64,000 nt of DNA from DASXMT01 sp963812965 (GCA_963812965.1 CAWEXG010000002.1:186001-250000), one strand, 5' to 3'. Counted from the stretch's first letter, positions 47,978 through 58,017 are shown. Notes: generated by a model from the sequence alone, not told the origin. Made by a program: numbers and translations.

Positions 47978-49294
47978 TCAGCCCTCTGGTGCCAGGTGAT
48001 CCGTTGACTCCGAAGCGGCCCACGAGAACACGCCTCGTGCCATGGTGGAAGTCGCCAGCTCTGCCCGTTTGGCGAAGACCATCTGGCGGACCTGATGGAC
48101 GCCAGGGTCGTTCGGGGCGGCCAGGGCGGCCAGCTCGGCAAGGTGTCCTGCCAACCGGAGCTCCGGATCGTCTTCCGTCTCGGTCAAGGCCAACGCCCGG
48201 TCGGCGAGCACGGATGCGCCGCCGACCAGGTCTGCCAGCTCCCGGGCGACCACTGCCTCGGGTGCGGGCTTGAGGCTCGATGGATTGCCGTCCCACCACC
48301 CTCCGTACAGTCGCCAGACCGTCCGGACCACGAACTCCGGCTCGTCGTAGACCGGCTGTAAGTAAGGACGTTCCATGAGGTGGGCCGGTGGCGTCACCGT
48401 ATGGATGATCTCGTCGAGCCGAGCTCCGGCGTTCATCAAGGCCAACGTCTGGTCGACCAGCGACTCCAGCAGCTCGGCGGTATCGCCCAGCGCCTGGCGG
48501 ATCCGGTCGGCGCCGATGACGGGGTAGCCGTGGCCGGGCAGCAGGACCTCAGGAGTAGCGGCATCAGGCCCTGTCGCACCAGGACTCTCGAACAGCCGCA
48601 GCATGTCCCGGAGGGCTGCCGCCCACTCCCGTGGGTACCGCTGCACCTTCTGCGGGTTGCCGGCGTTGGGGGAGGCCCAGATGAAGAGGTCCCCACAACA
48701 CAGCACCCGCCGTTCCGGGATCCAGGTCCACGTATGGTCGTCGGTTTCACCCCGGGCATGGCGCAGCTCGGCCTTGACATCTCCCACTATCAGCTCCAGA
48801 TCGTCCCGGTAGGTCCGGTCCGGATAGCGGTAGGTGGTCGGCCAGACCAGACCGGACAGGCCGAACTGGCGCCTGTTGATGATGCCGTTGTACCCGGCGG
48901 TGAGAATGTAACGATCGAACCGGGCCGGGAGCGCCTCGTGTGCGACGACCTGCGGCATCGGCCATCCGTTCTCGGTGGCCTCCTGTTCCCACACCGGCAC
49001 GCCGAAGACGTGATCGATATGACCGTGCGAGTACACAGCGGTGTTGAGCCGGCTCGCACTCCACGTTCGGAGTGCGCGGTGCACCTCACCAGCCAAGTAG
49101 TCGCTGCCAGTGTCGACGAGGAGCAGTCCGTCGTCGGTATCGATGGCGGACACGTTGGCGAACGAGGGGGCGAACGCCACGCCGTCGGCTACCTCGGCCA
49201 ACCCCCCTGTCGTTGTGAACGGGTGGATCTCACCGATGGGCTGCTCACCTCGCCACAGCCGTTCACTGACAGCCAGCACGTCATCGTTGGGCAT
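47978..49294 (-). CDS. MBL-fold hydrolase, alkyl sulfatase-like
   Basis: The 438-residue protein has a metallo-beta-lactamase domain with metal ligands in YSHGHIDHVFGVPVWEQEA, HARGETDDHTW and LLPGHGYPV, followed by a helical domain with VWRLYGGWWDGNPSSLKP, the signature of the dimerisation region of alkyl/aryl sulfatases such as SdsA1. A role in sulfate ester or related hydrolysis is inferred. No signal peptide is visible. A GAAGGGGG Shine-Dalgarno precedes ATG 49294. A TAGGTT hexamer ~33 bp upstream may be the -10. Confidence 0.78.
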   Translation of the reverse strand: MPNDDVLAVSERLWRGEQPIGEIHPFTTTGGLAEVADGVAFAPSFANVSAIDTDDGLLLVDTGSDYLAGEVHRALRTWSASRLNTAVYSHGHIDHVFGVPVWEQEATENGWPMPQVVAHEALPARFDRYILTAGYNGIINRRQFGLSGLVWPTTYRYPDRTYRDDLELIVGDVKAELRHARGETDDHTWTWIPERRVLCCGDLFIWASPNAGNPQKVQRYPREWAAALRDMLRLFESPGATGPDAATPEVLLPGHGYPVIGADRIRQALGDTAELLESLVDQTLALMNAGARLDEIIHTVTPPAHLMERPYLQPVYDEPEFVVRTVWRLYGGWWDGNPSSLKPAPEAVVARELADLVGGASVLADRALALTETEDDPELRLAGHLAELAALAAPNDPGVHQVRQMVFAKRAELATSTMARGVFSWAASESTDHLAPEG

Positions 49295-49445
49295 GCAGAC
49301 CCCCTTCGGTCACACGTGCAACCTACGCCTACCTGTTCGGTGATGCCGACTCGCCGGATATCGCCTGTCCTCTGGGTGATGCCGAACTCTGTCCCGGCCA
49401 CATCGGTTCCTCTGGGACCTCCGAACCGCCTTTCTGCTGAGCCTG

Positions 49446-50108
49446 TTACTCCTCGGGGCTCGGTGTCTCGCCGGAGCGAGTCGCACGACCGGCCAGCCAA
49501 CCGGCGCTCCGTACGGTGCGTCGGATCTGCGCCTTTGTCGTTGGCCCGTGTTGCTCGACGGTCTTGGACGCAGCCTGGGCAGCGGTGCCGGCTTGGCGTC
49601 CGAGCCATCGGGCGGCTACGTCAGGTGTGGTCACCGTGGGCGAGGATCCAGCGAGCGGGGGTCCCACCACCGGGTCCGGTGGAGCGACAGGACCCTGTGG
49701 CACTGCGACCTTCACGTCGGTGCGGGTGAGCGACGCCAGTCGAAACAGCCCGACGGCACCCAGCTCGACGACGATGATGCCTTCGATGTCGGGACGCACC
49801 TGGGGGAGGATGGGCGCCAGAGCCAACACGACTGCAACGACGTAGGCCAAGATGACATGGAGCGGGCGCGGTACTACCCGTAGGAGGCCGAGCGGCCCCT
49901 TGGCGGTGACGGCCAGGAGGGCCAAGATCGCGGTTCCGGCGAGGAGGAGACCGCTTCGTTCGACGTACAGCGACAGATCGGCGAACGCCACCGCTGCCAA
50001 CAGCTCCCCGAGCTGTAAGACCCAGAACGGTACGACCCGCTGGGTGAGCTTCTCCGTGGATCTGACGGGAGGCGTACTGTCATCCCCGACCTCTGCAGAG
50101 CCGGGCAT
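49446..50108 (-). CDS. Membrane protein of unknown function
   Basis: No family recognised. The 220-residue product has three or four hydrophobic helices (VLQLGELLAAVAFADLSLYV, LLLAGTAILALLAVTA, LHVILAYVVAVVLALAPI) followed by a ~100-residue basic, proline- and threonine-rich cytoplasmic tail. It starts 19 bp after the tatA stop and is probably cotranscribed with it, so a Tat- or envelope-related role is possible but unsupported by motifs. Confidence 0.55.
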   Translation of the reverse strand: MPGSAEVGDDSTPPVRSTEKLTQRVVPFWVLQLGELLAAVAFADLSLYVERSGLLLAGTAILALLAVTAKGPLGLLRVVPRPLHVILAYVVAVVLALAPILPQVRPDIEGIIVVELGAVGLFRLASLTRTDVKVAVPQGPVAPPDPVVGPPLAGSSPTVTTPDVAARWLGRQAGTAAQAASKTVEQHGPTTKAQIRRTVRSAGWLAGRATRSGETPSPEE

Positions 50109-50127
50109 GGGCTGACCGGACGTGGCG

Positions 50128-50370
50128 CTACTCCTTGACTGTTGGGGACGCGTCGTTCTTGGGCTCGACGACCGTTGTCGTCTTCACGGTCGTGGTAGCC
50201 GAACCGTCCTTGCCCCCCTCGTCCAAGCCCTTCTTGAACTCCTTCTGGGCTGAGCCGAGCGAGCGAGCGAGCTTAGGAATTTGCGTGCTCCCGAACAGGA
50301 CGAGCACAACGACGACCAGGACGATGATCCCGTCCACGCCGAATATGTCCGCGGGCATGCCGAGGTGCAT
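50128..50370 (-). CDS. tatA: Sec-independent translocase component TatA
   Basis: TatA forms the protein-conducting part of the Tat system. The 80-residue protein has one N-terminal helix (GIIVLVVVVLVLFGSTQIPK) followed by the FGxxxxP hinge and the amphipathic helix LARSLGSAQKEFKKGLDEGG, then a charged tail. AAAGGAGA precedes ATG 50370 and a good promoter lies at 50398-50426. TatB/TatC are not in the window. Tat substrates nearby could include QcrA. Confidence 0.92.
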   Translation of the reverse strand: MHLGMPADIFGVDGIIVLVVVVLVLFGSTQIPKLARSLGSAQKEFKKGLDEGGKDGSATTTVKTTTVVEPKNDASPTVKE

Positions 50371-50397
50371 TGCTATCTCCTTTGTTGACTACCTACC

Positions 50398-50426
50398 AGG
50401 TTAGACCTGTAAGAGGCTCAGGTGAA
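50398..50426 (-). promoter_or_regulatory. Promoter candidate for tatA
   Basis: On the minus strand TTCACC (50426-50421), a 17-bp spacer and TAACCT (50403-50398) lie ~30 bp before the tatA ATG. The -10 overlaps a CAGGT-TAG-ACCTG inverted repeat (50397-50409) that could be an operator. Confidence 0.5.
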
Positions 50427-50539
50427 CGGCTCGCTGCACTGCCCTGCTGTTGCCTGGACCTCTACCAGAACAGAAGGTACTTCGACGCCAAAACGGTGCC
50501 CGGATGACGGCACCCGAGACGTGTACCTCGGTGGTCCTC

Positions 50540-51331
50540 CTACTTCCCGGACCAGTTGGGCTTCCGCTTCTCGGCGAAGGCGGTGGGACCTTCCATGGCA
50601 TCGGCCGATCCGAAGACCTCGGGCACGGCCGCGTTGCTGATGGCCCACGCTTCGGTGTCGGGGAGCTCGCCGGCCAGCTTCATCACTCGTTTGGACACCC
50701 GGACGGCCAGAGGAGCATTCTCGGCGATGGTCTCGGCTAGCGCCAACGCTTCGTCCATCAGCCGGTCGGCCGGTACCACCCGGTTGATCAACCCAATGGA
50801 CAGCGCTCTGGCGGCGTCGATGGGATCGCCGGTGAGGGCCAGCTCTAGCGCGATTGCTCTCGGCACCCGCTTCGGGAGCCGGATGAGCCCACCACCGGCG
50901 GCCATGAGGCCCCGCTTCACCTCGGGAATGCCGAACTTCGCCTCTTCGACCGCTACCACCAGATCGCACGAGAGCATGATCTCGCATCCACCGGCGAGTG
51001 CCGAACCGTTCACGGCGGCGATGATCGGCTTGGGAAAGTCCCGCTGTGCGATCCCGGCGAAGCCGCCGTTGGCCGACATGATGTCGGCACCCTCCCCGGA
51101 CGCGAACGCCTTCAGGTCCATGCCGGCGCTGAACGCCTTGTTACCGCTTCCGGTGACCACCACCACCCAGCAGTCGTCGTCCGCTTCGAGCTCGTCGAAC
51201 GCGCCGGCCATTGCCTGGGAGACGGCGCCGTTGATGGCGTTCCGAGCCTCGGGCCGGTTGATGGTGAGGATCTCGATGTGGCCGCGCCGTTCGCGCAGCA
51301 GTTCGGGTTGCAGTTGTGCAGACGCGGCCAT
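50540..51331 (-). CDS. Enoyl-CoA hydratase/isomerase (crotonase) family protein
   Basis: The 263-residue protein is a crotonase-fold acyl-CoA enzyme. It shows LTINRPEARNAINGAVSQAM, the oxyanion-hole segments FSAGMDLKAFASGEGAD and VNGSALAGGCEIMLSCDLVV, and EVKRGLMAAGGGLIRLPKRV. The second active-site position has the acidic EVKRG form. Actual substrate (fatty acid beta-oxidation or other) cannot be set from sequence. It stands alone between tatA and the large secreted protein and is transcribed leftward. Confidence 0.88.
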   Translation of the reverse strand: MAASAQLQPELLRERRGHIEILTINRPEARNAINGAVSQAMAGAFDELEADDDCWVVVVTGSGNKAFSAGMDLKAFASGEGADIMSANGGFAGIAQRDFPKPIIAAVNGSALAGGCEIMLSCDLVVAVEEAKFGIPEVKRGLMAAGGGLIRLPKRVPRAIALELALTGDPIDAARALSIGLINRVVPADRLMDEALALAETIAENAPLAVRVSKRVMKLAGELPDTEAWAISNAAVPEVFGSADAMEGPTAFAEKRKPNWSGK

Positions 51332-51438
51332 CTCCTCTGCCTACCACTCCTCCACGAGCTCGGCACGTCTCCATCACGCTGAAAGGATGGCTGGAGGTGA
51401 AGTCTCCCGTTGAAAAAGCCTGCACGGTGAAATTCTCC

Positions 51439-51467
51439 TTGACAATCACAAGAACCTGGAGTTAGAT
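51439..51467 (+). promoter_or_regulatory. Strong sigma70-type promoter for the secreted repeat protein
   Basis: TTGACA (51439-51444), a 17-bp spacer and TTAGAT (51462-51467) form the best promoter in the window. Transcription would start near 51474 and produce a leader of at least 90 nt. Confidence 0.65.
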
Positions 51468-51564
51468 GCGACCACGACCAGTTTGGGAAACGAAGAGTGT
51501 GTACCATCGGGTCGAGAAGCACGAAACACAGGTTCACTGACTAAGCGAAAGCAGGGGGATGTAC

Positions 51565-54500
51565 ATGTTCCGGGGACGCCGCAGTACAGCAGCACCCACC
51601 CGCGATTCTCAAAATGAGAAAACTCTCGCGGGGGGGGGGGTGGGGAGTAACTCCCTAAGTTTTTCCCACTCAGAGTCACGTAATTCTCACTTCACCGGCG
51701 GCTCTGCCCGCCGGTTTTTCGCGGCCATAACAGCAACACTCCTGGTTATAGGCGTAATAACAGGCACTGTGGCTGGAATTGGCGTCACCACAGCCAGTGC
51801 AGCCACCCCGTTGTCGATAACCACGACCTCACCACTGCCATTGGCACCGCTGAATACCCCGTACTCGGTCACTTTGACAGCAACTGGTGGTACTGGTTCT
51901 GACACCTGGAGCGTAGCTACTGGGTCCACACTGCCCAGCTGGCTGAGCCTGAATCGGCAACTGGGGCACTGTCTGGCACCCCTACGACAGATGCCACCGC
52001 CACCTTTGCAGTGACCGTGACTGACTCGGCCAGCCCTGCTGACACGGCCACTTCGGGTCAGCTCACGTTGTACGCCGGCAACGGTGGTACACAGCCGTTC
52101 TCGCTGAACATGACCTCGGGTTGCTGGACGGTGCTGTCCAACGCCCGGGACCCCACAGCCCTTCCCGCCCCAGACCACCACGACGCTCATCGGCACCGTG
52201 GCCCCGCTGACCGGTGTCATCACCGATGCCACGCTGAGCCTGCCTGTCCAGAACGGCGTCTGCAGGAAGGCAGCAGGGGGATGTACCAACTACTTCATGA
52301 ATGAAGTGAATCCCGGCACCGCCACCGGTTCGATCAACTCGAACGGCGACCTCACGCTCAACGACAGTCTCTCTTACACCCTCGACGTTACCGCGCCTGT
52401 GATCGCCCAGTGCCTGTCGACTCCGATCAACATGCTCTTCCAGTCCACTGCGCCTTACAACACCAGCACCGGTGACGTGACGCTGGTGGCCGCCAACTAC
52501 AACATCCCGAACTTCGGCGGCCTGCCAGGGACAGGGCCTCCCGCTGGTCCCAACTCCTGTGGCATAGCCCAAGGAGCGATCAATGGTGGGGGTTACCCCG
52601 ATCAGGTCGCCGGCAGCACCAACAACAACACCACGCTCAACCTCCAGGGCACTGGTCTTCCCATCCCACCACCACCGGGGAAGACCACCACGAACGTGCT
52701 CACGACCAGCCCGACCAGCCCGCAGCTCCAGGGCACGTCGGTGACGTTGACTGACACGATCAGCTCGGGAGGGAGCAAGGCCACCGCTGCCACGGGCAAC
52801 GTCAACTTCATGGCCAACGGCAACGTGCTTACCACCGTACCGGTGAGCAACGGAGGTGCCACCTACACCACAACGACCTTGCCGAGCCAGACCAACCAGC
52901 TGACGGCGGTCTACTCCGGTGACTTCAACTATGACGTCAGCACGTCGCCAGCGGTGCCGTACACGATTCAGCCGCTGCCGTCGGTCACGCTGAACCTGCC
53001 CACCACACTCGAGCTATCGACCCCGACCCCGACCCCGATGTCGGTCACCGTTACCAACCCCTCGACGAGTCAGACGTGGAGTTCCAATTACCTCCAAATT
53101 GAGATCACTAACTCGGGTGGGTTTAAAACTGGCGATGCGACAGTTGCCTACCAAGACAGTGCGGGTGATTGGTGCCAGATGCCAACAATATTCCCCTTCT
53201 ATCTGAACGTGTACTTCAGTGGTTTCGCAACCTCATGTGGCACACCACCCAGCTCGTTCTCGCTTGCTCCTGGAGCTTCGATCACCATCAATCTCCAGAT
53301 TTCACTTACGTACGATCCCAATGAGTATGGTCTCGGCTCTTCGCAAGTCTTTGCAACGCTTTACAACGGAGATTGCACGGTTCCGGTTACAGACAGCTCG
53401 TCGTGTACCCCGTCTAACAGCCCGTTCAACTCCAACGCGCCGACGGAGAGCGGCGCTCCCGAGGCCGTTGGCACATTCACGATGACCTATGGGGCGCGGT
53501 TGCCGGTGAGTATCAGCACCCCCAACGTTCCCACGACGCCGGTGCCCGAGGGCTACACAATCCAGCCCGAAGGCCTTGTGCAGGCTGCGTCAGATCCCTA
53601 CGGTACCATTCCACCCGGGACAGGCACATTGACGTACGTGGTCGACGGAACGACAGTGGTGGGTACGGAGGTCAATGGAGCCGACACTTTCTACTTCAGT
53701 ACTGCCGGTTTGATCCCCGGTACCCACACGCTGACCGTCGAGTACCCCGGCGACCCGATCTTAGCTCCGGGTTCGTACTCGCAGACGTTCACCGTGGCAC
53801 CACCAGCTCCCGGTACGCCGTTCGTCTGTCAGACCACTTATCGAGTCCCACCCAACGCTCAATGCGTCAGTGGTGGCCGTGGCCACCGTGCCAACTCTGG
53901 CACCGAGCGGTTCGACCGTGCCGGTCAGCGCCCTCGATCTGACGCTAAACATCGACCCGAATAGCGCCCTCCCAACCTTTGGGCCTGTGAGCAACCCCAC
54001 CATCGGACTTTCTTCAGGTGGGGTCACGATCACGCCTCCGTCGACAACTCCGACACTCGCCAACGGAATCAAATCTGTGAGTTGGACCGGGCTTTCTGCA
54101 ACGGTGCCGATCTCTGGCACCCCGGGCTCGGTCGTTCCGGTTGCTGTCTCATCCCTCAGCTTCACTGGAGCATTTGCCGGCGCCTCCTTCGCCTGCAACC
54201 CGACCGACCCGACGACACCAGCCGTCGTCCAACAGGTCACCGTGTCGGGCACCACGCTGACGGCGAGCCCAACCGATTCAGCCGCTGTCGGTGTACCAGT
54301 GACCCTGACCGCAACGGTGAACCCGGCCCCTTCGGATCAGCCTGGCGATCCCATCATCGGCCAGGTGGACTTCTTCGACGGCACCACCGACATCGGAACG
54401 GTCCCTGTGCCCGGTGTCGGGAGCGGTGGAAACGCCAATGCGGGCATCGCCACCCTCACCACCACCTCGCTGGCCCCCGGTCAACACACCCTGACCGCAG

Positions 54501-55591
54501 TGTGGAGCGGCGGTCCGACAGCAATCCAGACCTCTGCCCCAGTGAACTTCCAGGTAGGCACCGCCCCAGTGATTGTCACCCAACCCACCAACCAGACCAC
54601 CAGTGCAGGTACAACCACAACGTTCACCACCACAGCAACCGGTGATCCAACCCCCACATTCCAGTGGCAGTTATCCACAGATGGAGGCACGACCTGGTCA
54701 AACATCACAGGTGCCACTTCTTCCTCCTACACCACACCAACAACCACAGCGTCAGAGAACGGCAACCAGTACCAGGCCATCGTGAGCAACGACGCAGGAC
54801 CAGCTGTCACCACTAATCCAGCCACCCTGACCGTTCTGGCACCCTCAACCACCGGCTACCGCCTGGTCGCTGCCAATGGAGCTGTCTCTACCTTCGGAAA
54901 TGCTGGCAACTACGGCTCAGAAGCTGGACAGCCACTCAATGCACCAATTGTTGGCATGACAGCTACCCCTGACAACAAGGGCTACTGGTTAGTTGGAGCT
55001 GATGGAGGCATCTTTACCTTCGGAGACGCCAGTTACTACGGCTCTGAAGGTGGCCAACACTTAAACCAACCCATCGTGGGCATGGCAGCTACCCCTGATG
55101 GCAAGGGCTACTGGTTAGTTGCAGCTGATGGAGGCATCTTCACCTTCGGTGACGCTGCCTTTTATGGCTCAGAAGGTGGCCAACACTTAAACCAGCCCAT
55201 CGTGGGCATGGCAGCAACACCTAATGGCAATGGTTACTGGCTGGTAGCAAGCGACGGAGGCATCTTCACCTTCGGAGATGCAAACTTTTACGGCTCTGAA
55301 GGAGGACAGTCGCTTAACGCACCAGTTGTCAGCATGGCAGCAACGCCTTCTGGCAATGGTTACTGGCTGGTAGCCAAAGACGGAGGCATCTTCACCTTCG
55401 GCGATGCCACCTTCAGTGGATCTGCATCTGGACAGTCCAATGCACCTGTTATTGGGATCACACCGACTTCCAACGGTGGTGGCTACTGGTTAAGTGCTCA
55501 AGACGGAGGCATCTTCACCTTCGGGAACGCTCCGTTCAACGGATCAGGGGTGGGTAGCTTCAGCGCCCCGGTTGTCGGGATTGCGCCGTAA
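51565..55591 (+). CDS. Large secreted surface protein with Ig-like domains and 42-residue C-terminal repeats (three frame breaks)
   Basis: The ~1,340-residue protein has a ~48-residue N-region, a signal helix (FFAAITATLLVIGVITGTVA) and an ASAAT cleavage site, a putative Ig/cadherin-like domain (PLAPLNTPYSVTLTATGGTG), a mid-region with several cysteines, two bacterial Ig-like repeats (LTTSPTSPQLQGTSVTLTDT; LTASPTDSAAVGVPVTLTAT), an Ig-type domain (TQPTNQTTSAGTTTTFTTTA) and six C-terminal repeats. Frame changes near 51960, 52150 and 53868 must be corrected. ATG 51565 has AGGGGG at 6 nt; a GTG at 51640 behind the G-run is the alternative and removes the part that overlaps the structured leader. 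A surface or matrix role is inferred. A hairpin terminator follows at 55768. Confidence 0.75.
51595..51640 (+). promoter_or_regulatory. Nested hairpin in the leader of the secreted repeat protein
   Basis: CCCGCGA (about 51599-51605) can pair with TCGCGGG (about 51627-51633), enclosing a second perfect hairpin TTCTCA-aaa-TGAGAA (51606-51620). It is followed by an 11-G run (51630-51640). The architecture suggests a structured RNA leader; I cannot match it to a known riboswitch class. Confidence 0.5.
51695..51719 (+). terminator. Intrinsic-terminator-like hairpin in the 5' part of the secreted-protein gene
   Basis: CCGGCGG-ctctgc-CCGCCGG followed by TTTTT is a textbook intrinsic terminator, but it lies inside the codons just before the signal-peptide core. 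It would fit an attenuator if translation starts late, or could be a coincidence of the coded GGSARRFF. Confidence 0.5.
54854..55591 (+). repeat. Six tandem 126-bp (42-residue) repeats
   Basis: Units start at 54854, 54980, 55106, 55232, 55358 and 55481, with a 126-bp period (the fifth is 123). Each encodes the GYWLVAADGGIFTFGDA stretch followed by FYGSEGGQ and VGMAATP. Units 2-5 are closest to one another, implying recent duplication. Six such units could close a beta-propeller, which is inference. Confidence 0.92.
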
Positions 55592-55767
55592 GGGAGGCCG
55601 TCACGCAGAACGAGGAGGACGTGTGGCCGCTGTTCCTGGGAAGCGTCTTGCCCCCAGGGACAGCGGGCCGGACGGTCCAGCAACGCCAACAGAAGAACAC
55701 CGACAGGAACACCGACAGATCGCCACAGGAACCCAGCGAGACCAGCCTGGGAACTGGCCAACAGTGT

Positions 55768-55804
55768 GTGGTCCCCCGCCCCCTAACCCCGGACGGGGGG
55801 CCAC
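55768..55804 (+). terminator. Intrinsic terminator candidate after the secreted-protein gene
   Basis: GTGGTCCCCCG (55768-55778) pairs with CGGGGGGCCAC (55794-55804), one G-T mismatch, followed by GCTATCTTTTC. It lies 177 bp after the stop and 67 bp before the TetR-like start. Confidence 0.6.
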
Positions 55805-55870
55805 GCTATCTTTTCCCAGCAAAAGATGGAGGACCGCGCTGATCTTTTTGTAGCAATACACGGGGGACTA

Positions 55871-56674
55871 ATGGACGGGACTATGGCAACAACATCGCTG
55901 AAGAAGACAGCGCCATCGAAGAGCACACCAGCAGCACAAAAGACACGAGGTGCTCCTGTCCGCAGCGACAACGAGACCTACCCCGGCTCCACCTCGCCCC
56001 TTGATCCCTCCAGAGCCCTCCGTAAGGGCGGCCAGACCCACCCCAAAGGCCATGTGGAACGGGTACAGCGAGCACGCTTGATCGACGGCTTCGTGCTCAC
56101 CGCTGCGGACGTTGGCTACGACAAAGCCATGGTGAAGGCCATCTGTAAGCGAGCAGGGGTTGCCTTCAACACCTTCTACGTCTTCTTCGACACGAAGGAA
56201 GAGCTGTTCATCGACGCCTACGACCAAGGCACCGAGCTACTCATCGCTCAAGTGAACGCGGCCACCCCACAACGGGGCTCTGTTCCCTGGAAACAACGCG
56301 TTGAGACCATGCTCACCGCGTTCCTCACCATCCTGGCCGACAACCCCGCCTTCGCCAAGCTGATCGAAGTCGAAGCCCTTCGGGTCGGACCAGCGATCAT
56401 GCAACGCGTCGACAACAACTACATGAGCTCGTTCACCCTGTTCAAAGACGCTGAAGCCAGAGACGATCTGAAGCTCACGACCAACGACCTGATGCCGCTG
56501 GTCATCGGCGGTATCCACGCCCGCCTCTCGTTCCATCTTCGCTCTGGGAAGACCAAACGCCTCCCCGATCTCGCTCCTGGTCTGACCACCTTCGTCCTGG
56601 CGTCGTTCCAGGAACGTCAAGGAGCCGAGCGTCCGGCGGCAAAGCCGGTCCGGAGAAGGTCGGCTGCTCGGTAA
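55871..56674 (+). CDS. TetR-family transcriptional regulator
   Basis: The 267-residue protein has a ~65-residue S/T/P/K-rich N-terminal extension, then a TetR helix-turn-helix: TAADVGYDKAMVKAICKRAG with VAFNTFYVFFDTKEELFIDAY, which is the family signature. The remaining helices (ETMLTAFLTILADNPAFAKL and on) form the ligand/dimer domain. ATG 55871 follows CGGGGGAC; ATG 55883 is possible. Its target is unknown; it is adjacent to the secreted repeat protein and could control it. Confidence 0.85.
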   Translation: MDGTMATTSLKKTAPSKSTPAAQKTRGAPVRSDNETYPGSTSPLDPSRALRKGGQTHPKGHVERVQRARLIDGFVLTAADVGYDKAMVKAICKRAGVAFNTFYVFFDTKEELFIDAYDQGTELLIAQVNAATPQRGSVPWKQRVETMLTAFLTILADNPAFAKLIEVEALRVGPAIMQRVDNNYMSSFTLFKDAEARDDLKLTTNDLMPLVIGGIHARLSFHLRSGKTKRLPDLAPGLTTFVLASFQERQGAERPAAKPVRRRSAAR

Positions 56675-56839
56675 ACGGTTCAGATCACGAGACGCAATAT
56701 GTCGCCTCTCGTCGATTCACTCAGGGGACAGGCGGTGACCGCCAAGCGGTATCGTGTGCGTATGCCGATGGGATGCGACAGGTCGGGCCGCGTTGCACGG
56801 TGATTCGGGAGAGCGCGACAAGGGCCGGAGGACGAGACC

Positions 56840-58003
56840 GTGGCTGAACTAGAGATCGGCATCTTTAAGTCGGGACGGAGGGCATACGGGTTCGACGACA
56901 TCGCTATCGTCCCCAGCCGCCGGACCCGAGACCCAGAGGATGTCGACGTCAGCTGGGAGATCGACGCCTACCAGTTCGAGCTCCCGCTGATGGCGGCAGC
57001 GATGGACGGCGTTGTCAGCCCCGCCACTGCTATCGAGATCGGTCGCCTCGGAGGGCTGGGCGTTCTCAACCTCGAAGGACTGTGGACCCGCTACGAGGAC
57101 CCCAGCGGCCTCTTTGATGAGATTCGCGAGCTCCCGGCCGAGAAGGCCACTGCCCGCATGCAGCAGATGTACGCCGAGCCGGTGAAGTCGGAGCTGGTGG
57201 TCCAGCGCATCAAGGAGATCAAGGCAGCCGGTATCACCACCGCAGCGTCGGTCACGCCCCAGAAGACGGAGACGTACGCCTCCGCTCTGCTGGCTGCGGA
57301 GTTGGACCTTCTGGTCATCCAGGGGACGGTGGTATCGGCCGAGCACGTCTCGAAGACGGCGGAGCCGCTCAACCTGAAGCGGTTCATCCGTGAGTTCGAG
57401 ATCCCGGTCATCGTGGGTGGGTGTGCCTCCTACCAGGCCGGGCTCCACCTGATGCGCACCGGCGCTGTCGGCGTGTTGGTCGGGGTTGGGCCCGGGAACG
57501 CCTGCACCACCCGAGGCGTCCTCGGTATCGGTGTGCCCCAGGCCACCGCTATCGCCGACGTGGCCGGGGCCCGCATGCGCCACCTCGACGAGACCGGCGT
57601 GTACTGCCACGTGATCGCCGACGGTGGCATGTCCAAGGGTGGCGATATCGCCAAGGCCATCGCATGTGGAGCCGACGCCGTCATGCTCGGTTCGCCGCTG
57701 TCCTCGGCGGTCGAGGCTCCGGCCCGTGGCTACCACTGGGGTATGGCCACCTTCCACCCGACGTTGCCACGCGGAGCACGGGTGAAGACCACGACCCGAG
57801 GCACGCTCCAGGAGATCCTGCTCGGACCGGCTCACGAGAACGATGGCCGGATGAACCTGTTCGGGGCGCTTCGCACTGCCATGGCTACCTGTGGTTACCA
57901 GTCGGTGAAGGAGTTCCAGAAGGCCGAGGTCATGGTGGCTCCGTCACTGCAGACCGAGGGCAAGGACCTCCAGCGCTCGCAGGGCGTGGGCATGGGCCAT
58001 TGA
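56840..58003 (+). CDS. guaB3: GuaB3-family IMP dehydrogenase-related protein
   Basis: The 387-residue TIM-barrel protein lacks the CBS domains of true IMP dehydrogenase and matches the GuaB3 group found in actinobacteria. It shows GFDDIAIVPSRRTRDPEDVD, the phosphate/cysteine loop GVGPGNACTTRGVLGIGVPQ, the glycine-rich HVIADGGMSKGGDIAKAIAC and GADAVMLGSPLSSA. A cyanobacterial GuaB3 has been reported to act as a GMP reductase; that role here is inference. CGGAGGA precedes GTG 56840. pcrA starts just after its stop. Confidence 0.9.
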   Translation: MAELEIGIFKSGRRAYGFDDIAIVPSRRTRDPEDVDVSWEIDAYQFELPLMAAAMDGVVSPATAIEIGRLGGLGVLNLEGLWTRYEDPSGLFDEIRELPAEKATARMQQMYAEPVKSELVVQRIKEIKAAGITTAASVTPQKTETYASALLAAELDLLVIQGTVVSAEHVSKTAEPLNLKRFIREFEIPVIVGGCASYQAGLHLMRTGAVGVLVGVGPGNACTTRGVLGIGVPQATAIADVAGARMRHLDETGVYCHVIADGGMSKGGDIAKAIACGADAVMLGSPLSSAVEAPARGYHWGMATFHPTLPRGARVKTTTRGTLQEILLGPAHENDGRMNLFGALRTAMATCGYQSVKEFQKAEVMVAPSLQTEGKDLQRSQGVGMGH

Positions 58004-58017
58004 ACACCGTCCCGGGT

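Noticed and set aside
50397..50409. IdeR/DtxR box upstream of tatA
   Set aside because: CAGGT-TAG-ACCTG is palindromic but too short and does not align with the 19-bp iron-box consensus without gaps.
51470..51720. ydaO (c-di-AMP), GEMM (c-di-GMP) or cobalamin riboswitch upstream of the secreted protein
   Set aside because: I looked for the conserved single-stranded motifs of these classes and did not find them; only generic hairpins are supported.
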